From Candidatus Gastranaerophilales bacterium (GTDB lineage: Bacteria; Cyanobacteriota; Vampirovibrionia; Gastranaerophilales; Gastranaerophilaceae): a stretch of DNA of 64,000 bases. This document shows positions 52,193 through 61,811 of the stretch, piece after piece (position 1 is the stretch's first letter; every line of letters begins with the position of its first letter). The stretch lies in contig CALVAX010000008.1 of assembly GCA_944325605.1 (NCBI GenBank), forward strand, positions 1 through 64,000, given 5' to 3'. The translations under genes were made by a program, and so were the position numbers. The notes under the pieces are model-generated. The model searched no databases and was not told where the DNA came from. It saw nothing but the letters and a program-made list of their open reading frames with translations.

Positions 52193-53053
52193 CGGGAATT
52201 TTTCAAATAGAGAATCCCCTTGAGGTTGTGCCTGAGTTATAATTTTTTCCATAACACGGCCAAAATCTTCACTTGTTAGTTTGCCGTCAAGTTTGCCGTC
52301 TCCTGTGGCATCTATGTATTTGAAGAAATCGGCAATTTCATCAGCACTGATTTTGTCATCATTGTTAAGATTTAGATTTGTAAATGCATTATCTACAAAA
52401 GTTTTAAGGGCAGCCTTATCTTCTGCGCTGGCACTTTCTCCGATTGTCGAATAAACTATAAAATCTGTAAATTCATCTTTTGTCAGTTTGCCGTCATCCG
52501 TACCAAGCTTTTGATCTATGAATTTTAAGTATGAACTTGCTGCTGTTTGTACAGAGTTGTCATATACCGTTTCAAGAGTTTGTTTTTCTTGTTCTGTTTT
52601 ATCAGCTTTTTCGTTAAGTTTTGTCCATTCATTTGAAACAAAGGAGTATTCTTCTTGATTTTGCAATGCTTGATCAATTTGTTTACCTATTTCAGGTGTA
52701 ACATTCTGCGGTGTTTGCGCCTCAGAAGATTGGGTTGCACCGGGTAAATATGACTTGTTCAATTCCTGCATAATCTGCTCCATTCTGGCAGCACCCTGCT
52801 GGTAGGCTATATTTAAGCCTTGTTGTGTCAGATATGGATTTGCCGGGGAACCATACATAGGATGCCAGATATTTAATGGAGGCATGCCGCCTCCTGTTAT
52901 GAAACCTCCGCCGCAGCCCCAGATGCTGGAGCCATAAAATCCGCCGCGATGTATCATGCTTGTCGTGCCAATCATTAGGCCGCCTTGCATTAAACCCTGA
53001 CCGATTTTTTGCAGATTTTGTCCGAATGTGTTTAAATTAAATTTTAAGCCCAT
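52175..53053 (-). CDS. EF-hand-like protein with Gly-rich N-terminus
   Basis: 292 aa. N-terminal Gly/Met-rich region (GQGLMQGGLMIG, GCGGGFITGGG), a helical Gln/Glu middle, and three EF-hand-like loops near 180-195 (DQKLGTDDGKL), 228-239 (NLNNDDKISADE) and 248-262 (DATGDGKLDGKL). The loops keep several acidic ligands but depart from the strict 12-residue form. A Ca-binding role is plausible. A GGCAATTTT box and TATA-rich sequence lie upstream, relating it to the shared-promoter group. No signal peptide. Confidence 0.75.
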   Translation of the reverse strand: MGLKFNLNTFGQNLQKIGQGLMQGGLMIGTTSMIHRGGFYGSSIWGCGGGFITGGGMPPLNIWHPMYGSPANPYLTQQGLNIAYQQGAARMEQIMQELNKSYLPGATQSSEAQTPQNVTPEIGKQIDQALQNQEEYSFVSNEWTKLNEKADKTEQEKQTLETVYDNSVQTAASSYLKFIDQKLGTDDGKLTKDEFTDFIVYSTIGESASAEDKAALKTFVDNAFTNLNLNNDDKISADEIADFFKYIDATGDGKLDGKLTSEDFGRVMEKIITQAQPQGDSLFEKFPLMGNE

Positions 53054-53144
53054 ATTTATACTCTCTATTATATATTGTATATATAATAAGTATATTTATT
53101 TTGAAAAATTGCCTGTATTTTTTAAAATATTAAGAAATTGTAAT

Positions 53145-53172
53145 AAAAAAGACTTCCCGAAGGAAGTCTTTT
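53145..53172 (-). terminator. Terminator of tRNA-Leu
   Basis: AAAAAGACTTCC / GGAAGTCTTTT stem, T-tract on the minus-strand exit. Confidence 0.85.
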
Positions 53173-53175
53173 ACT

Positions 53176-53262
53176 TGCCCTGAGCCAGACTTGAACTGGC
53201 ACTGAGTTATTCACCCAATTGGATTTTAAGTCCAACGCGTCTACCGATTCCGCCATCAGGGC
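53176..53262 (-). tRNA. tRNA-Leu (UAA anticodon)
   Basis: 87 bases with a GCCCTGA / TCAGGGC acceptor pair, D arm, anticodon loop CTTAAAA with TAA, a variable arm of the long Leu type and T arm GCCAG-TTCAAGT-CTGGC. The discriminator base is A; CCA is not encoded. Confidence 0.93.
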
Positions 53263-53322
53263 CGGCTTGTTTTAATCACTTTTCAATATTATTTTAAAAA
53301 TGGCTTATTGTCAATCATTTCT

Positions 53323-54540
53323 TTATACTGCGCATGGTTTAAGAAATTCTTCTAAATAGGCATTCATTTCTTCAGTTTTGAACTTTAATTCATTAATTGT
53401 TAAGCCCAGATTAGTTATTATCTCATCTTCCTTATTAAGTGTTGTTTTCCCGAAAAGCGGAGGGTATTGGATATTTTCAAAGAATATATCTTTGAAAGAT
53501 TTAATTTTTACATAAAATTTTTCTTCTATAAAGTCTTTGTATTCGCACAAATCAATGAATAATTCTGATGTTAAAGACTTAGCTTTAAGAATGTTTTTGC
53601 GTTTTAAGTGTTTATGAATTTTAATAAGTTTATCATAAATTAATTTATACATTGCAAGAAGTTTTTGTTTTTTAACGGGAAGCACATTTTTAAAATAGTT
53701 CATAGTGCAGTCATAACCTATTTTCATAAGTTCTTTACGTTTGTCTTCCGGCATATTAAAATCGACTATATTAGTTTCGCCTGTGTTCACTACAATATAG
53801 TCGAACATGTCCTTTTGTCCGTATATATCAATAATAAATTTTGTAGCCATTGACGTTGTGAAGGCGTATAGCGAATTTAGATATTCTATCATATTTTTGT
53901 CATTGCCTTCAAAGTCGCCTTCCAGCCTGAATTCCAGTATTCTTTCATCTATCGGCGCAAGATGTTTTGACAATTTCCACATAGGCCAGCTTTTTTGAAG
54001 ATCTCCGTCAACAAGTGTTCTGTTATTGTATTCTATAGGGCGCATAAGCCCGGGCATACTGCATGAAATCCTGATGGCTGTTGCTATTTCAAAATCCGGA
54101 GTTTCATACCTTGAAAATTCTTTACACTCAAAGCTGGACAAATCTGTTGTTATAATAATTAAATCTTTCTTAATATCTTTAAATGTTACAGCCTTGTGAG
54201 TTCCTTTTTTATACTTTGCTCCATAGAATTTTTGTTCGATAAGCTCTCTTATCCAGTCTAAAAAAAGTTCGCCTTTGCTAAGTGCAAACTTTGGGCCAAG
54301 TGAAATCTGAACATCACGAAACATTTCAAAGTTAAACTTAATAAAAATATCGTCTAGTTCATCTGCTGTATAACCGAGAGCAAGCAAACCGCCAATTACG
54401 GATCCCACAGATGAACCTGCTATTGTATGCGGATTAATGCCAAGATCTTCCATTGCTTTGGCTGTTCCAGCATAAGCGGCTCCCCTGATTGCGCCTCCGC
54501 CAAAAAGACATGTGTATTTTAATGATTCTTTATTTTCCAT
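53323..54540 (-). CDS. Patatin-like phospholipase
   Basis: 405 aa. GGGAIRG at 14-20 (oxyanion hole), GSSVG at 42-46 with nucleophile Ser44, and VDGDLQKSWP with the catalytic Asp (DGD in place of the usual DGG/DGA). No signal peptide. The C-terminal ~170 residues are a helical extension of unknown role. It likely acts as a lipid acyl hydrolase. Single gene. Confidence 0.88.
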   Translation of the reverse strand: MENKESLKYTCLFGGGAIRGAAYAGTAKAMEDLGINPHTIAGSSVGSVIGGLLALGYTADELDDIFIKFNFEMFRDVQISLGPKFALSKGELFLDWIRELIEQKFYGAKYKKGTHKAVTFKDIKKDLIIITTDLSSFECKEFSRYETPDFEIATAIRISCSMPGLMRPIEYNNRTLVDGDLQKSWPMWKLSKHLAPIDERILEFRLEGDFEGNDKNMIEYLNSLYAFTTSMATKFIIDIYGQKDMFDYIVVNTGETNIVDFNMPEDKRKELMKIGYDCTMNYFKNVLPVKKQKLLAMYKLIYDKLIKIHKHLKRKNILKAKSLTSELFIDLCEYKDFIEEKFYVKIKSFKDIFFENIQYPPLFGKTTLNKEDEIITNLGLTINELKFKTEEMNAYLEEFLKPCAV

Positions 54541-54601
54541 ACGAAGATTATACCATTATTTGTTGAATTTGTCTTTGTATAAATCGAATTATTTTATATA
54601 T

Positions 54602-54633
54602 AAAAAAGGACACCTGTCTAAGCATCCTTTTTT
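54602..54633 (-). terminator. Terminator-like imperfect hairpin
   Basis: AAAAAAGGA / TCCTTTTTT arms around an imperfect centre, about 20 bases after the 54656 stop. Confidence 0.6.
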
Positions 54634-54655
54634 GGTTTAAGTTTAAATTATAAAT

Positions 54656-54940
54656 TTATGCGGCGATTTCGCCTTTGATTTCACGAATCAGATATTCTGC
54701 AACCCATTCAAAATCTTTATTTTGTTTTGCAGCATTTTCAAGATACTTGATTGAAGCATCGCCGAGTCTGATAAGAGTCATGGCTACAACACCTCTTTTT
54801 ATTCCTCTTACAACCTGAAGCTGGTCTACAAGTTGAGGAAGCGCTGATGTTCCGCATTTTACAAGCATATTTTCTACTTCATTTTTTACTGAATTATCTG
54901 CGTTTTCTAATTTTGTAAGAATTTCTTTTACTGATTCCAT
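54656..54940 (-). CDS. Small HEAT-like helical protein
   Basis: 94 aa from ATG 54940 (GGAGA nine bases upstream). It reads as two or three helical pairs (AENMLVKCGTSALPQLVDQLQ..., MTLIRLGDASIKYLENAAK), HEAT-repeat style. Cytoplasmic, probably a protein-interaction module. No partner is adjacent. Confidence 0.75.
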   Translation of the reverse strand: MESVKEILTKLENADNSVKNEVENMLVKCGTSALPQLVDQLQVVRGIKRGVVAMTLIRLGDASIKYLENAAKQNKDFEWVAEYLIREIKGEIAA

Positions 54941-55074
54941 GATAATCTCCAATTTCTTTCTTAACTATATTATCATTATAATCTAAAATTGAGCTTATCA
55001 GGATTTCCTTACATAATCTTTATATCGGTAAAGATTATGTAAAGATTTGACTGAAATTCTTTATTTTAGTAAGC

Positions 55075-57048
55075 CTAACTGAAATATTTGAACATTCTTT
55101 CAACGTTTTTATCTAAGGCTGATTTAATTGAATCGTATTCAGTTTGAAGTGCTTCGTGTTCAGTATCAATATTTTTCAATTCAAGATCATAGAGCTTGTC
55201 TTTTGCCTGAATTTTATTTGTTTCTCTGGTGTATTCAGCCTCAGCCTGAGTTACAAGTAAATCTATTGTATCTTCTGTTATATCGCTGCAGTTTGAATAC
55301 ATTGTTGAAACCCAGTTAAATTCATCATCAACCTGAATCATGCTTAACAGTCCGCTTTCAAACGCATATTGTATCCATTCACTGCTTGACGCAAGTTCTT
55401 GGGAAATTGTTTGATATCCGTCTTCATTCATTTTATTAAAGATATTTGTATACCATTGAGCTTTTGCTTCAGCATTTTCATCAGGATTGTTTCTGTCAAT
55501 CCATGTGTATTTTGGCGCACCGTATTCAGCAATCATATTCTCTATAAGGTATACGTCTTTAACTGCTTCAAAGTTTGTCTGGTATTCAACAGGCTGTTCA
55601 ACCCCGCCGATTGTCTGATTAATTGTTACAGTAGATGTGCTGTCAAGGTTTGTGGTCGGAATTCCGCTTTCATAGATAATCCATTCCATATCATCAAGAT
55701 TGCCATAATTTTCAGAACCTATATCATATCCGAATATAAATATTGACAACTGTTTTGCTGCAGCTTCAAATGCAGCCTTTTCTGTCGGTGCATTATTAGC
55801 AAATGCATCTCTGTTCATTTGAGATAATATATTTGAATTGAAATATTTGTAGATATATTGTACCTGTATAGCAACTTCTCTTTCAGATGCATCCTCTGTC
55901 GTTTCAGCTGCCAAGTTTGCCAGATCAAATGTGCAGCTGCCGTTTTTGGTTGTAGTTGTTGTAGATCCATCCTCATTTGTTTTGGTTTGAGTATATGAAT
56001 ATGTAAAAGTATTACCGCTTACAGAACCAACGTTGTAGGTTACACCATCTGCAGTAGTATTGCCGGTTACTGTATATCCGCCGGAGCCGTTGCTTGTTAA
56101 TGTAAACATACCGCCTATATTGTATGAACCATCTTCATTTTGTGTTATGCCATGTTGCTTAGTTACAGTGGCACCGCCGCTTCCGTTGAACTGAACTGTG
56201 TCATTCAACAAATACAGCATGTTATCATAAAAATCTGTATTACGAGTTTTCCCATCTGCACCAGTTGTAGTCGTTATCATTTGGTCATTATTTACAAGTT
56301 CATTAAGCAATTGTTCCAGAAAATTCAAAGCATCTTGAGATTCTGAGATGTTAGTTCCCTTGTTAACTGCAGTATACATAGTCTCATAATTTTTGCCTGA
56401 AAATCCGCTTGGTTCATGAGAATACAAGAACTCCTTCATCTGCTTGATAACTGCACTCGTATAATCGTCATCAGCTTTAGTGTAGTCATCAAGCAGTTGT
56501 TCGTAGATACCGTATGCCTGAGATGTTTTTGACATTTCATATCCGTAGTGAAGTCCGGATACACGGTTTCCGTTTGCATCATATTCAATATCACCTTCAT
56601 AGCGGGCTTTCAAATCGTCATCAAGTCCGTTTGACTCCCAGTATGAAGTTGTGTCTTTTTCAAGTCCGTATTGTTTTAAAAATTCTGTTAAGGCATCTGT
56701 GTCATCGTTTGCTTCTGCTGCTTTTATTGCCTGTTCATATTTTGCAGCATCAAGTTCGCTGACAACCATTTCTCCTGATTTGTTAATCAATCCGTACTGG
56801 TTGTTGTATGAACTGTATGCAGTCAGGTTGTTAAATGTTAACTGCTGATACAGATTGTTTCCTGCTGCGTCTTTATTTGACATCATAAGCTGAGTTTGGT
56901 TCAAAGCACTGATATATTTTTCACTGGCTTTTGATGAATCTTCAGTAAGGCGTATTTTGGCATTGTTAATCAACTGTGCCCGCAATTCATTGTCAGACAT
57001 ACGAGATGTTATTGATAACAATCTGGCTTGTGATGCTGCCATTCCCAT
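55075..57048 (-). CDS. Coiled-coil-ended protein, MGMSASQARLL family, paralog 2
   Basis: 657 aa. N-terminal MGMAASQARLLSITSRM and C-terminal helices (AQAKD..., ending NVERMFKYFS) match the 586-aa protein at 4282; both share blocks such as NAKIRL and HEALQTEYDSIKS. The centre has Thr/Ser/Asn-rich stretches (STVTINQTIGG, TTTTTKNGSCT) and a GITQNEDGSY motif like that in the 42015 protein. No signal peptide; the C- and N-terminal coiled coils recall flagellar/type III axial proteins. The leader CGAAAGGAAACGGCGTAAA matches that of paralog 1. Function unknown. Confidence 0.85.
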   Translation of the reverse strand: MGMAASQARLLSITSRMSDNELRAQLINNAKIRLTEDSSKASEKYISALNQTQLMMSNKDAAGNNLYQQLTFNNLTAYSSYNNQYGLINKSGEMVVSELDAAKYEQAIKAAEANDDTDALTEFLKQYGLEKDTTSYWESNGLDDDLKARYEGDIEYDANGNRVSGLHYGYEMSKTSQAYGIYEQLLDDYTKADDDYTSAVIKQMKEFLYSHEPSGFSGKNYETMYTAVNKGTNISESQDALNFLEQLLNELVNNDQMITTTTGADGKTRNTDFYDNMLYLLNDTVQFNGSGGATVTKQHGITQNEDGSYNIGGMFTLTSNGSGGYTVTGNTTADGVTYNVGSVSGNTFTYSYTQTKTNEDGSTTTTTKNGSCTFDLANLAAETTEDASEREVAIQVQYIYKYFNSNILSQMNRDAFANNAPTEKAAFEAAAKQLSIFIFGYDIGSENYGNLDDMEWIIYESGIPTTNLDSTSTVTINQTIGGVEQPVEYQTNFEAVKDVYLIENMIAEYGAPKYTWIDRNNPDENAEAKAQWYTNIFNKMNEDGYQTISQELASSSEWIQYAFESGLLSMIQVDDEFNWVSTMYSNCSDITEDTIDLLVTQAEAEYTRETNKIQAKDKLYDLELKNIDTEHEALQTEYDSIKSALDKNVERMFKYFS

Positions 57049-57147
57049 AGTTTACGCCGTTTCCTTTCGTTAGTAAATATTCTTACCTATGGTAACGGCT
57101 TTATTTGTGTGTTTCTTTAATAAATATCAGCAAATTATTACAAATTG

Positions 57148-58185
57148 TTACATTTTTAAAAGAGCTTTTTGTAAGCGCAAAAGTTTTTTGTATGATGTGC
57201 CTATTCCGCAGAGCAAAAGCACGGATTTTGAATTGTTTCTTTCATCTTCAATCCCAAAATCCATGTAAAGTTTTTCTGAAAGCTCATCGCCTGTTAATTT
57301 TTTTGATTTTACAAGGATTTTAGTTATATCATCCCCGCCGAATTCAATATTTGAACATTCACTTTTTAAGTTTTTAATATTTTGAATAAGTTCGTTAATC
57401 TTTTTTTGCCCGCGTGAACTGTTTAGAAAATCTATATTCGCCTCAATTGTTGCAAGAAGCGGATAAGATGGAGATGTTGTATTTATCATGTTCAAGGCTT
57501 TTGCAGGGTTGATTTCGCAATTTGAATGAAGCAGTGCTGTCGGATTTAAGCCGCCTGCTGTTTTGTGGAGTGATTGGACGGTAAAATCTGAAATTCTTAC
57601 TGCACTTTGTGGAAGTTCATCCGAAAAAGGATACAATGCTCCATGCGCTTCATCAGTAATTAAATATGCGCCGTATTCTTTGCACAAATCCTTTATTGCC
57701 TGAACATCTGATACAAAACCTTCATAAGTCGGGGATGTGATTATCACAGCCTTTATTCTATTGGTTTTTAAATATGGCTCTAGTATTTCCGGTGAATTTT
57801 TATCATAAGAACCCCAATCATCATTAACCGGAAGTTTGTAAAAAACAGGTTTGCACCCTGAAAGTTTTACGGCATTCAGGTGTGATTGGTGCGCATCTTC
57901 ATGTATAAGCACGTTGTCCCCGGGGGCTGTTGAGGCAAGGACAGATGCTATAATTCCGCTTGAGGAGCCGTTTGTAAGAAAGCTTGTGTATTTTGTTCCA
58001 TATATTTGCGCAGCTTTCTCCTGAGCCTGCCTTAAGGCTTCTTCCGGATTGTGGGTATCTGTTTCGGAAATATCAAATTTGTAGAATTGCCTGAATTTAT
58101 TTACAATAAAATATTTCTGCCCGTGTGAAGGCGTTGTAAATAGTGCATTATTGCTCTTTTTACGAAATAACTCTGCAAAACTCAA
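57148..58185 (-). CDS. Orn/Lys/Arg decarboxylase-like PLP enzyme lacking the C-terminal domain
   Basis: 345 aa from TTG 58185 (AAGAGG six bases upstream); an alternative TTG lies at 58215, and no ATG fits. The PLP domain is clear: TNGSSSGIIASVLA, LIHEDAHQSHLNAV, LITDEAHGALYPF, and SLHKTAGGLNPTA with the Schiff-base Lys (normally SxHKxxxxLTQ). The family's C-terminal domain of about 100+ residues is absent, so it is short. It may be a decarboxylase or desulfhydrase of a related type. Its start lies in the end of the PilZ gene. Confidence 0.8.
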   Translation of the reverse strand: MSFAELFRKKSNNALFTTPSHGQKYFIVNKFRQFYKFDISETDTHNPEEALRQAQEKAAQIYGTKYTSFLTNGSSSGIIASVLASTAPGDNVLIHEDAHQSHLNAVKLSGCKPVFYKLPVNDDWGSYDKNSPEILEPYLKTNRIKAVIITSPTYEGFVSDVQAIKDLCKEYGAYLITDEAHGALYPFSDELPQSAVRISDFTVQSLHKTAGGLNPTALLHSNCEINPAKALNMINTTSPSYPLLATIEANIDFLNSSRGQKKINELIQNIKNLKSECSNIEFGGDDITKILVKSKKLTGDELSEKLYMDFGIEDERNNSKSVLLLCGIGTSYKKLLRLQKALLKM

Positions 58186-58195
58186 TTTGTGCCTC

Positions 58196-58792
58196 TTATT
58201 TGTTAGAAATCTCAAGACTGCGTTTTGAGCAATACTGGATAATGGTAAGTTTTATTTTATTATCCGTAAATTTGAATTCTCCGGACACAGTGTAGCCGGT
58301 TTCACCATTCATATTTTTTTCAATTCTTATCGGTGAAAAAATGCACTCTACACTCATTTCGTCTGAAAGTGGAAGAATAATACTATATTCACTTTCAATG
58401 TCAAGTTTACATTGAGTGATGAATTTCATACCTCCGGCAGATATGTCCAGCGTTGAAATATCATAAGAGTTTCCATCACAAACAAGCTTAAGGTTATGCA
58501 TATATTTTATACGGGTAAAACGTCGTCTTTGTAAAAATTTGTGCTTGGCAGGGCTTGCAATAGTGACTTTTTTGCCTTCAATATCTTTTGCATATGAATC
58601 AAAATACAAAATACCGTTTGAAGTCTGAGTATAGAATTCACAATAATTGCTTTTTAATAAGCCTTTCGGATCATAGTCAAGCTCTATAGTGAAATTGTCA
58701 GGCTGAACATCTATGATAGTGCCTTTGTTTGCGTTTCTAAAATCATAAGTAACCATTGTAATGCGCTGGTTATTTTCAATTAATTCTCTCAT
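58196..58792 (-). CDS. PilZ-domain c-di-GMP receptor
   Basis: 198 aa. An N-terminal YcgR-like part (1-85) followed by the PilZ domain with RRRFTR at 89-94 and DISAGG at 116-121, the c-di-GMP-binding RxxxR and (D/N)xSxxG motifs. No GGDEF or EAL gene is in the window. The stop falls within the start of the PLP-enzyme gene, suggesting one transcript. Confidence 0.88.
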   Translation of the reverse strand: MRELIENNQRITMVTYDFRNANKGTIIDVQPDNFTIELDYDPKGLLKSNYCEFYTQTSNGILYFDSYAKDIEGKKVTIASPAKHKFLQRRRFTRIKYMHNLKLVCDGNSYDISTLDISAGGMKFITQCKLDIESEYSIILPLSDEMSVECIFSPIRIEKNMNGETGYTVSGEFKFTDNKIKLTIIQYCSKRSLEISNK

Positions 58793-58871
58793 GTGTTTAC
58801 CCTTTCAAAGCTGTATTTATGCTGATATCATACATTAATTCCCCGAAAAATGCAAAAATATTAACAATTCG

Positions 58872-58899
58872 TAAAAGAAAAGCCCCTTGAAAAGGGGCA
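58872..58899 (-). terminator. Terminator-like hairpin, candidate small transcript end
   Basis: GCCCCTT / AAGGGGC with a T-rich tract on the minus exit. The 90 bases upstream on the minus strand (to about 58990) contain no credible gene, and the region 58793-59052 holds only this and the secY terminator. Confidence 0.7.
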
Positions 58900-58991
58900 T
58901 AAACTGAGCAATCAGAAGAGTTGAGGATTTACTCTTTTATAATAGAAAATTTAACAGAGGATTTCATTGCTGAAAAAGCCTATTTTTGCAC

Positions 58992-59028
58992 AAAAAAATA
59001 ACCTCAAAGTATATGAGGCTATTTTTTT
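58992..59028 (-). terminator. Terminator of the rpsE-secY unit
   Basis: ATA.CCTCA / TGAGG.TAT arms with T tracts on the minus exit, about 25 bases past the secY stop. Confidence 0.85.
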
Positions 59029-59052
59029 ATTATGAATTTATAAATTATGAAG

Positions 59053-60390
59053 TTATTCTTTCAGGAATGATTCATAATTTCTTGCAAGAAGATGGGTTCT
59101 CACCTGATTAATCAAGTCAAGTGCAACACCAACCATGATTATCAAAGATGTTGCTCCGATACCTTGCAGTGTTTTGATGTTTGTAATGTAGCTTGCAAAA
59201 GACGGAACAAGAGCTATAATTCCGAGTCCCATAGCTCCGATAAACGTTGTCTTGGATAATATTTTATCAAGAGCATCCGCAGTCGGTTTGCCGGGTTTGA
59301 TTCCGGGAATTGATGATCCGTATTTTTTAAGGTTGTTTGCAATGTCTTTCGGCTGCATGTTCGGCATAATTGATGCATAGAAAAATGTCAGTGCAACAAT
59401 TAACAGAAAATACAAGCCGTAATAAACAATTCCGTCAGGACTCATGATTGTTGTTAATTTAACAACAAAATTTTTAACTGCTACGGAATTAAAGTTTGCC
59501 TGCCCGACAATACTCAAAACAGTTGAAGGGAAAAGCAAAATTGCTATTGCAAAGATAATCGGCATAACGCCGCCCGGATTCAGTTTGAACGGGATATAAG
59601 AGTTCATACCGCCGTAAACTTTGTTTCCGACCTGACGTTTCGGGTTTACTATGATAACTTTTCTTACTGCTTCCTGCATTATAACAATGAAAATCATAGT
59701 TACAAAGAATATTGCAAGAAGCCCGAGCAATCCAAGCTGCATAGCAGTGCTTTTTTGAACCATTTCAAAAGTTCTTGAGGCATATACAGGAATACCTGAC
59801 AGGATGCCTACAAAGATTATCAATGATCCTCCGTTGCCTATACCTTTTTCCGTTATTAATTCGGAAATCCACATTACAAGTATTGAACCCGCTGTAAGTA
59901 CTGCTATTGAACTTATGTAAAACATAAAGTGATTTACGTTAGGAGCAATAGCACCAGGCAGATGCCGCATAAACAGCATAAACACCAGTGACTGGAATAC
60001 TGCCAGAACAACCGTAAATACACGGGTATATTGTGATAATTTGCGTCTGCCGGCTTCGCCTTCTTCTTTCTGAAGTTTTTCCAGTGAAGGAATTACTACA
60101 GAAACAAGCTGCATGATGATTGATGCCGTGATGTAAGGGCCAATACCAAGTGCAAATATTGAAACTTTGCCTAAGGCTCCGCCGGAAAATAAATCCAGAA
60201 ATCCTATGATATTATTTCCCTGTGCAATATTTGCAAATACCTGATTGTTGATACCGTACAAAGGCATCTGAACCCCGAACCTGAACGCTGCAATCATTAA
60301 AAATGTAAAAATGATTTTTTGTTTCAAGCCTGAAGCCTGCCACATTGACATCAAATCATCTGTTGTCGGCATTTTTATACCTTGCGCCAT
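59053..60390 (-). CDS. secY: SecY preprotein translocase channel
   Basis: 445 aa, ten hydrophobic segments. It forms the Sec channel with SecE and SecG. Seen: FRFGVQMPLYGIN, GIGPYITASIIMQL, MWISELITEKGIGNGGSLIIF, GGVMPIIFAIAILLFP and QPKDIANNLKKYG. The stop of rplO and this ATG abut (one-base overlap). The usual adk/map genes do not follow; a terminator does. Confidence 0.97.
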   Translation of the reverse strand: MAQGIKMPTTDDLMSMWQASGLKQKIIFTFLMIAAFRFGVQMPLYGINNQVFANIAQGNNIIGFLDLFSGGALGKVSIFALGIGPYITASIIMQLVSVVIPSLEKLQKEEGEAGRRKLSQYTRVFTVVLAVFQSLVFMLFMRHLPGAIAPNVNHFMFYISSIAVLTAGSILVMWISELITEKGIGNGGSLIIFVGILSGIPVYASRTFEMVQKSTAMQLGLLGLLAIFFVTMIFIVIMQEAVRKVIIVNPKRQVGNKVYGGMNSYIPFKLNPGGVMPIIFAIAILLFPSTVLSIVGQANFNSVAVKNFVVKLTTIMSPDGIVYYGLYFLLIVALTFFYASIMPNMQPKDIANNLKKYGSSIPGIKPGKPTADALDKILSKTTFIGAMGLGIIALVPSFASYITNIKTLQGIGATSLIIMVGVALDLINQVRTHLLARNYESFLKE

Positions 60391-60842
60391 TATACTAACT
60401 CAACCTTTCCGCCTGCTTTTTCAATTTTTTCTTTTGCTGATGGTGAAACATAATTTGCTTTCACTGTGATTGCTTCGCTGATTTCACCGTTTCCGAGAAT
60501 TCTCAACAAATCAGCGGAAGCATGAGCCTTTCCTGCTTCTTTTAGTGCAGCAAGAGTAACTTCTTTGAGTCCTAGCTGAGCAAGTCTGCCTACATTGATT
60601 TCTGCAGATACAGGTTTTTTGTATACCTGGAAGCCTTTTAATTTAGGCAATCTTCTGTATGACGGCATCTGACCGCCTTCAAATCCTCTTTTTGAAGAGC
60701 TTCCAGATCTTTGGCCTTCACCGTTATGACCGCGGCAAGAAGTTTTACCTCTGCCTGATGAACGGCCTCTGCCTACTCTTTTAATTTTGTGAGTTGAGCC
60801 TTCTGCAGGCTGCAAGTTTTCTAATGTAATCATATCTGTCAT
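60390..60842 (-). CDS. rplO: Ribosomal protein L15
   Basis: 150 aa. Basic N-terminus RVGRGRSSGRGKTSCRGHNG, then KGFEGGQMP and the L15 C-terminal fold. In the conserved spc-operon order rpsE-rpmD-rplO-secY. Confidence 0.97.
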   Translation of the reverse strand: MTDMITLENLQPAEGSTHKIKRVGRGRSSGRGKTSCRGHNGEGQRSGSSSKRGFEGGQMPSYRRLPKLKGFQVYKKPVSAEINVGRLAQLGLKEVTLAALKEAGKAHASADLLRILGNGEISEAITVKANYVSPSAKEKIEKAGGKVELV

Positions 60843-60898
60843 TTTTCTTTTCCTTTATTTCTAAATGTGTACCGCTCGCGTTAACTTACGCAGTATTT

Positions 60899-61081
60899 TT
60901 ATTCAGCAACTTCAAGAAGGTGCGGAACTTTGTTGATCATACCTCTGATTGTTGCGCTGTCTGCGTGTTCAACAACCTGATCTTTCTTTGTAAAGCCGAG
61001 GCCTCTTACTACTTTTCTCTGAGCTTCTGAAGCTCCGATAAGGCTTTTGACTAATTTAATTTTTAATTTTTTATCTGCCAT
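60899..61081 (-). CDS. rpmD: Ribosomal protein L30
   Basis: 60 aa. KIKLVKSLIGASEAQRKVVRGLGF is the L30 signature. Standard bacterial short L30 length. Confidence 0.96.
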   Translation of the reverse strand: MADKKLKIKLVKSLIGASEAQRKVVRGLGFTKKDQVVEHADSATIRGMINKVPHLLEVAE

Positions 61082-61163
61082 TTTGTTAATTCCTTTATTT
61101 TTAATATTTTGTGACTTATCTTAATGGTCGCTTTTAAATTGGTTTAAACAATTAACCTGCCGG

Positions 61164-61811
61164 TTAGTTTAAAAGTTCAGCCATTGTTAAACCGCGCTTT
61201 TTAGCAACATCGTTAAACGGTGTAAGTGCTTTTAAAGCTGCAATTGTTGCGTTTGCTGCATTAAGCGGAGATTTTGAACCTAAAGATTTTGAAAGAATAT
61301 TTTCAATACCTGCAAGTTCAAGAACTGAACGAACAGCTCCGCCTGCGATAATACCGGTACCCTGAGATGCAGGTCTAAGCATTACAGCACCTGCGCCTGA
61401 ACGTCCTGTAATCGGGTGCGGAATTGTTGTTTTGAAAATAGGTACGGTAATAAGGTTTTTGCGTCCGTCTGCAATTGCTTTCTGGATAGCAATGATAACT
61501 TCAGATGCTTTAGCGCATCCAACGCCTACCTGACCTTTTTGGTTTCCTACGATAACGATTGCGCGGAAGCTTAATTTTTTACCGCCTTTTACAACCTTTG
61601 TTACACGGCTGATTTGAACTACTCTTTCAGTCCATTCGCTTTGCGGTTTTTCTTCTACTGTTTCTATTTTTTGTTTTCTGCCGCGGCCTTTTCTGCCTCT
61701 TGCCGGTTTTTCTTCTTCTGTTGCATCTGCTAATTCTACAGTTTCTTCTGCTGTTTCAGCTGCAGTTTCTGTTACTTCTGAAGAAATTTCATCTTTGTTT
61801 TCTAAATCCAT
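61164..61811 (-). CDS. rpsE: Ribosomal protein S5
   Basis: 215 aa. The S5 core starts near residue 58 ([23 protein letters not shown]) with [13 protein letters not shown] and [13 protein letters not shown]. An extra ~55-residue N-terminal tail is acidic ([14 protein letters not shown]), then basic ([12 protein letters not shown]); longer than in E. coli (167 aa). It is the 5'-most gene of the unit seen, with promoter in 61812-62115. Confidence 0.96.
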   Translation of the reverse strand: MDLENKDEISSEVTETAAETAEETVELADATEEEKPARGRKGRGRKQKIETVEEKPQSEWTERVVQISRVTKVVKGGKKLSFRAIVIVGNQKGQVGVGCAKASEVIIAIQKAIADGRKNLITVPIFKTTIPHPITGRSGAGAVMLRPASQGTGIIAGGAVRSVLELAGIENILSKSLGSKSPLNAANATIAALKALTPFNDVAKKRGLTMAELLN

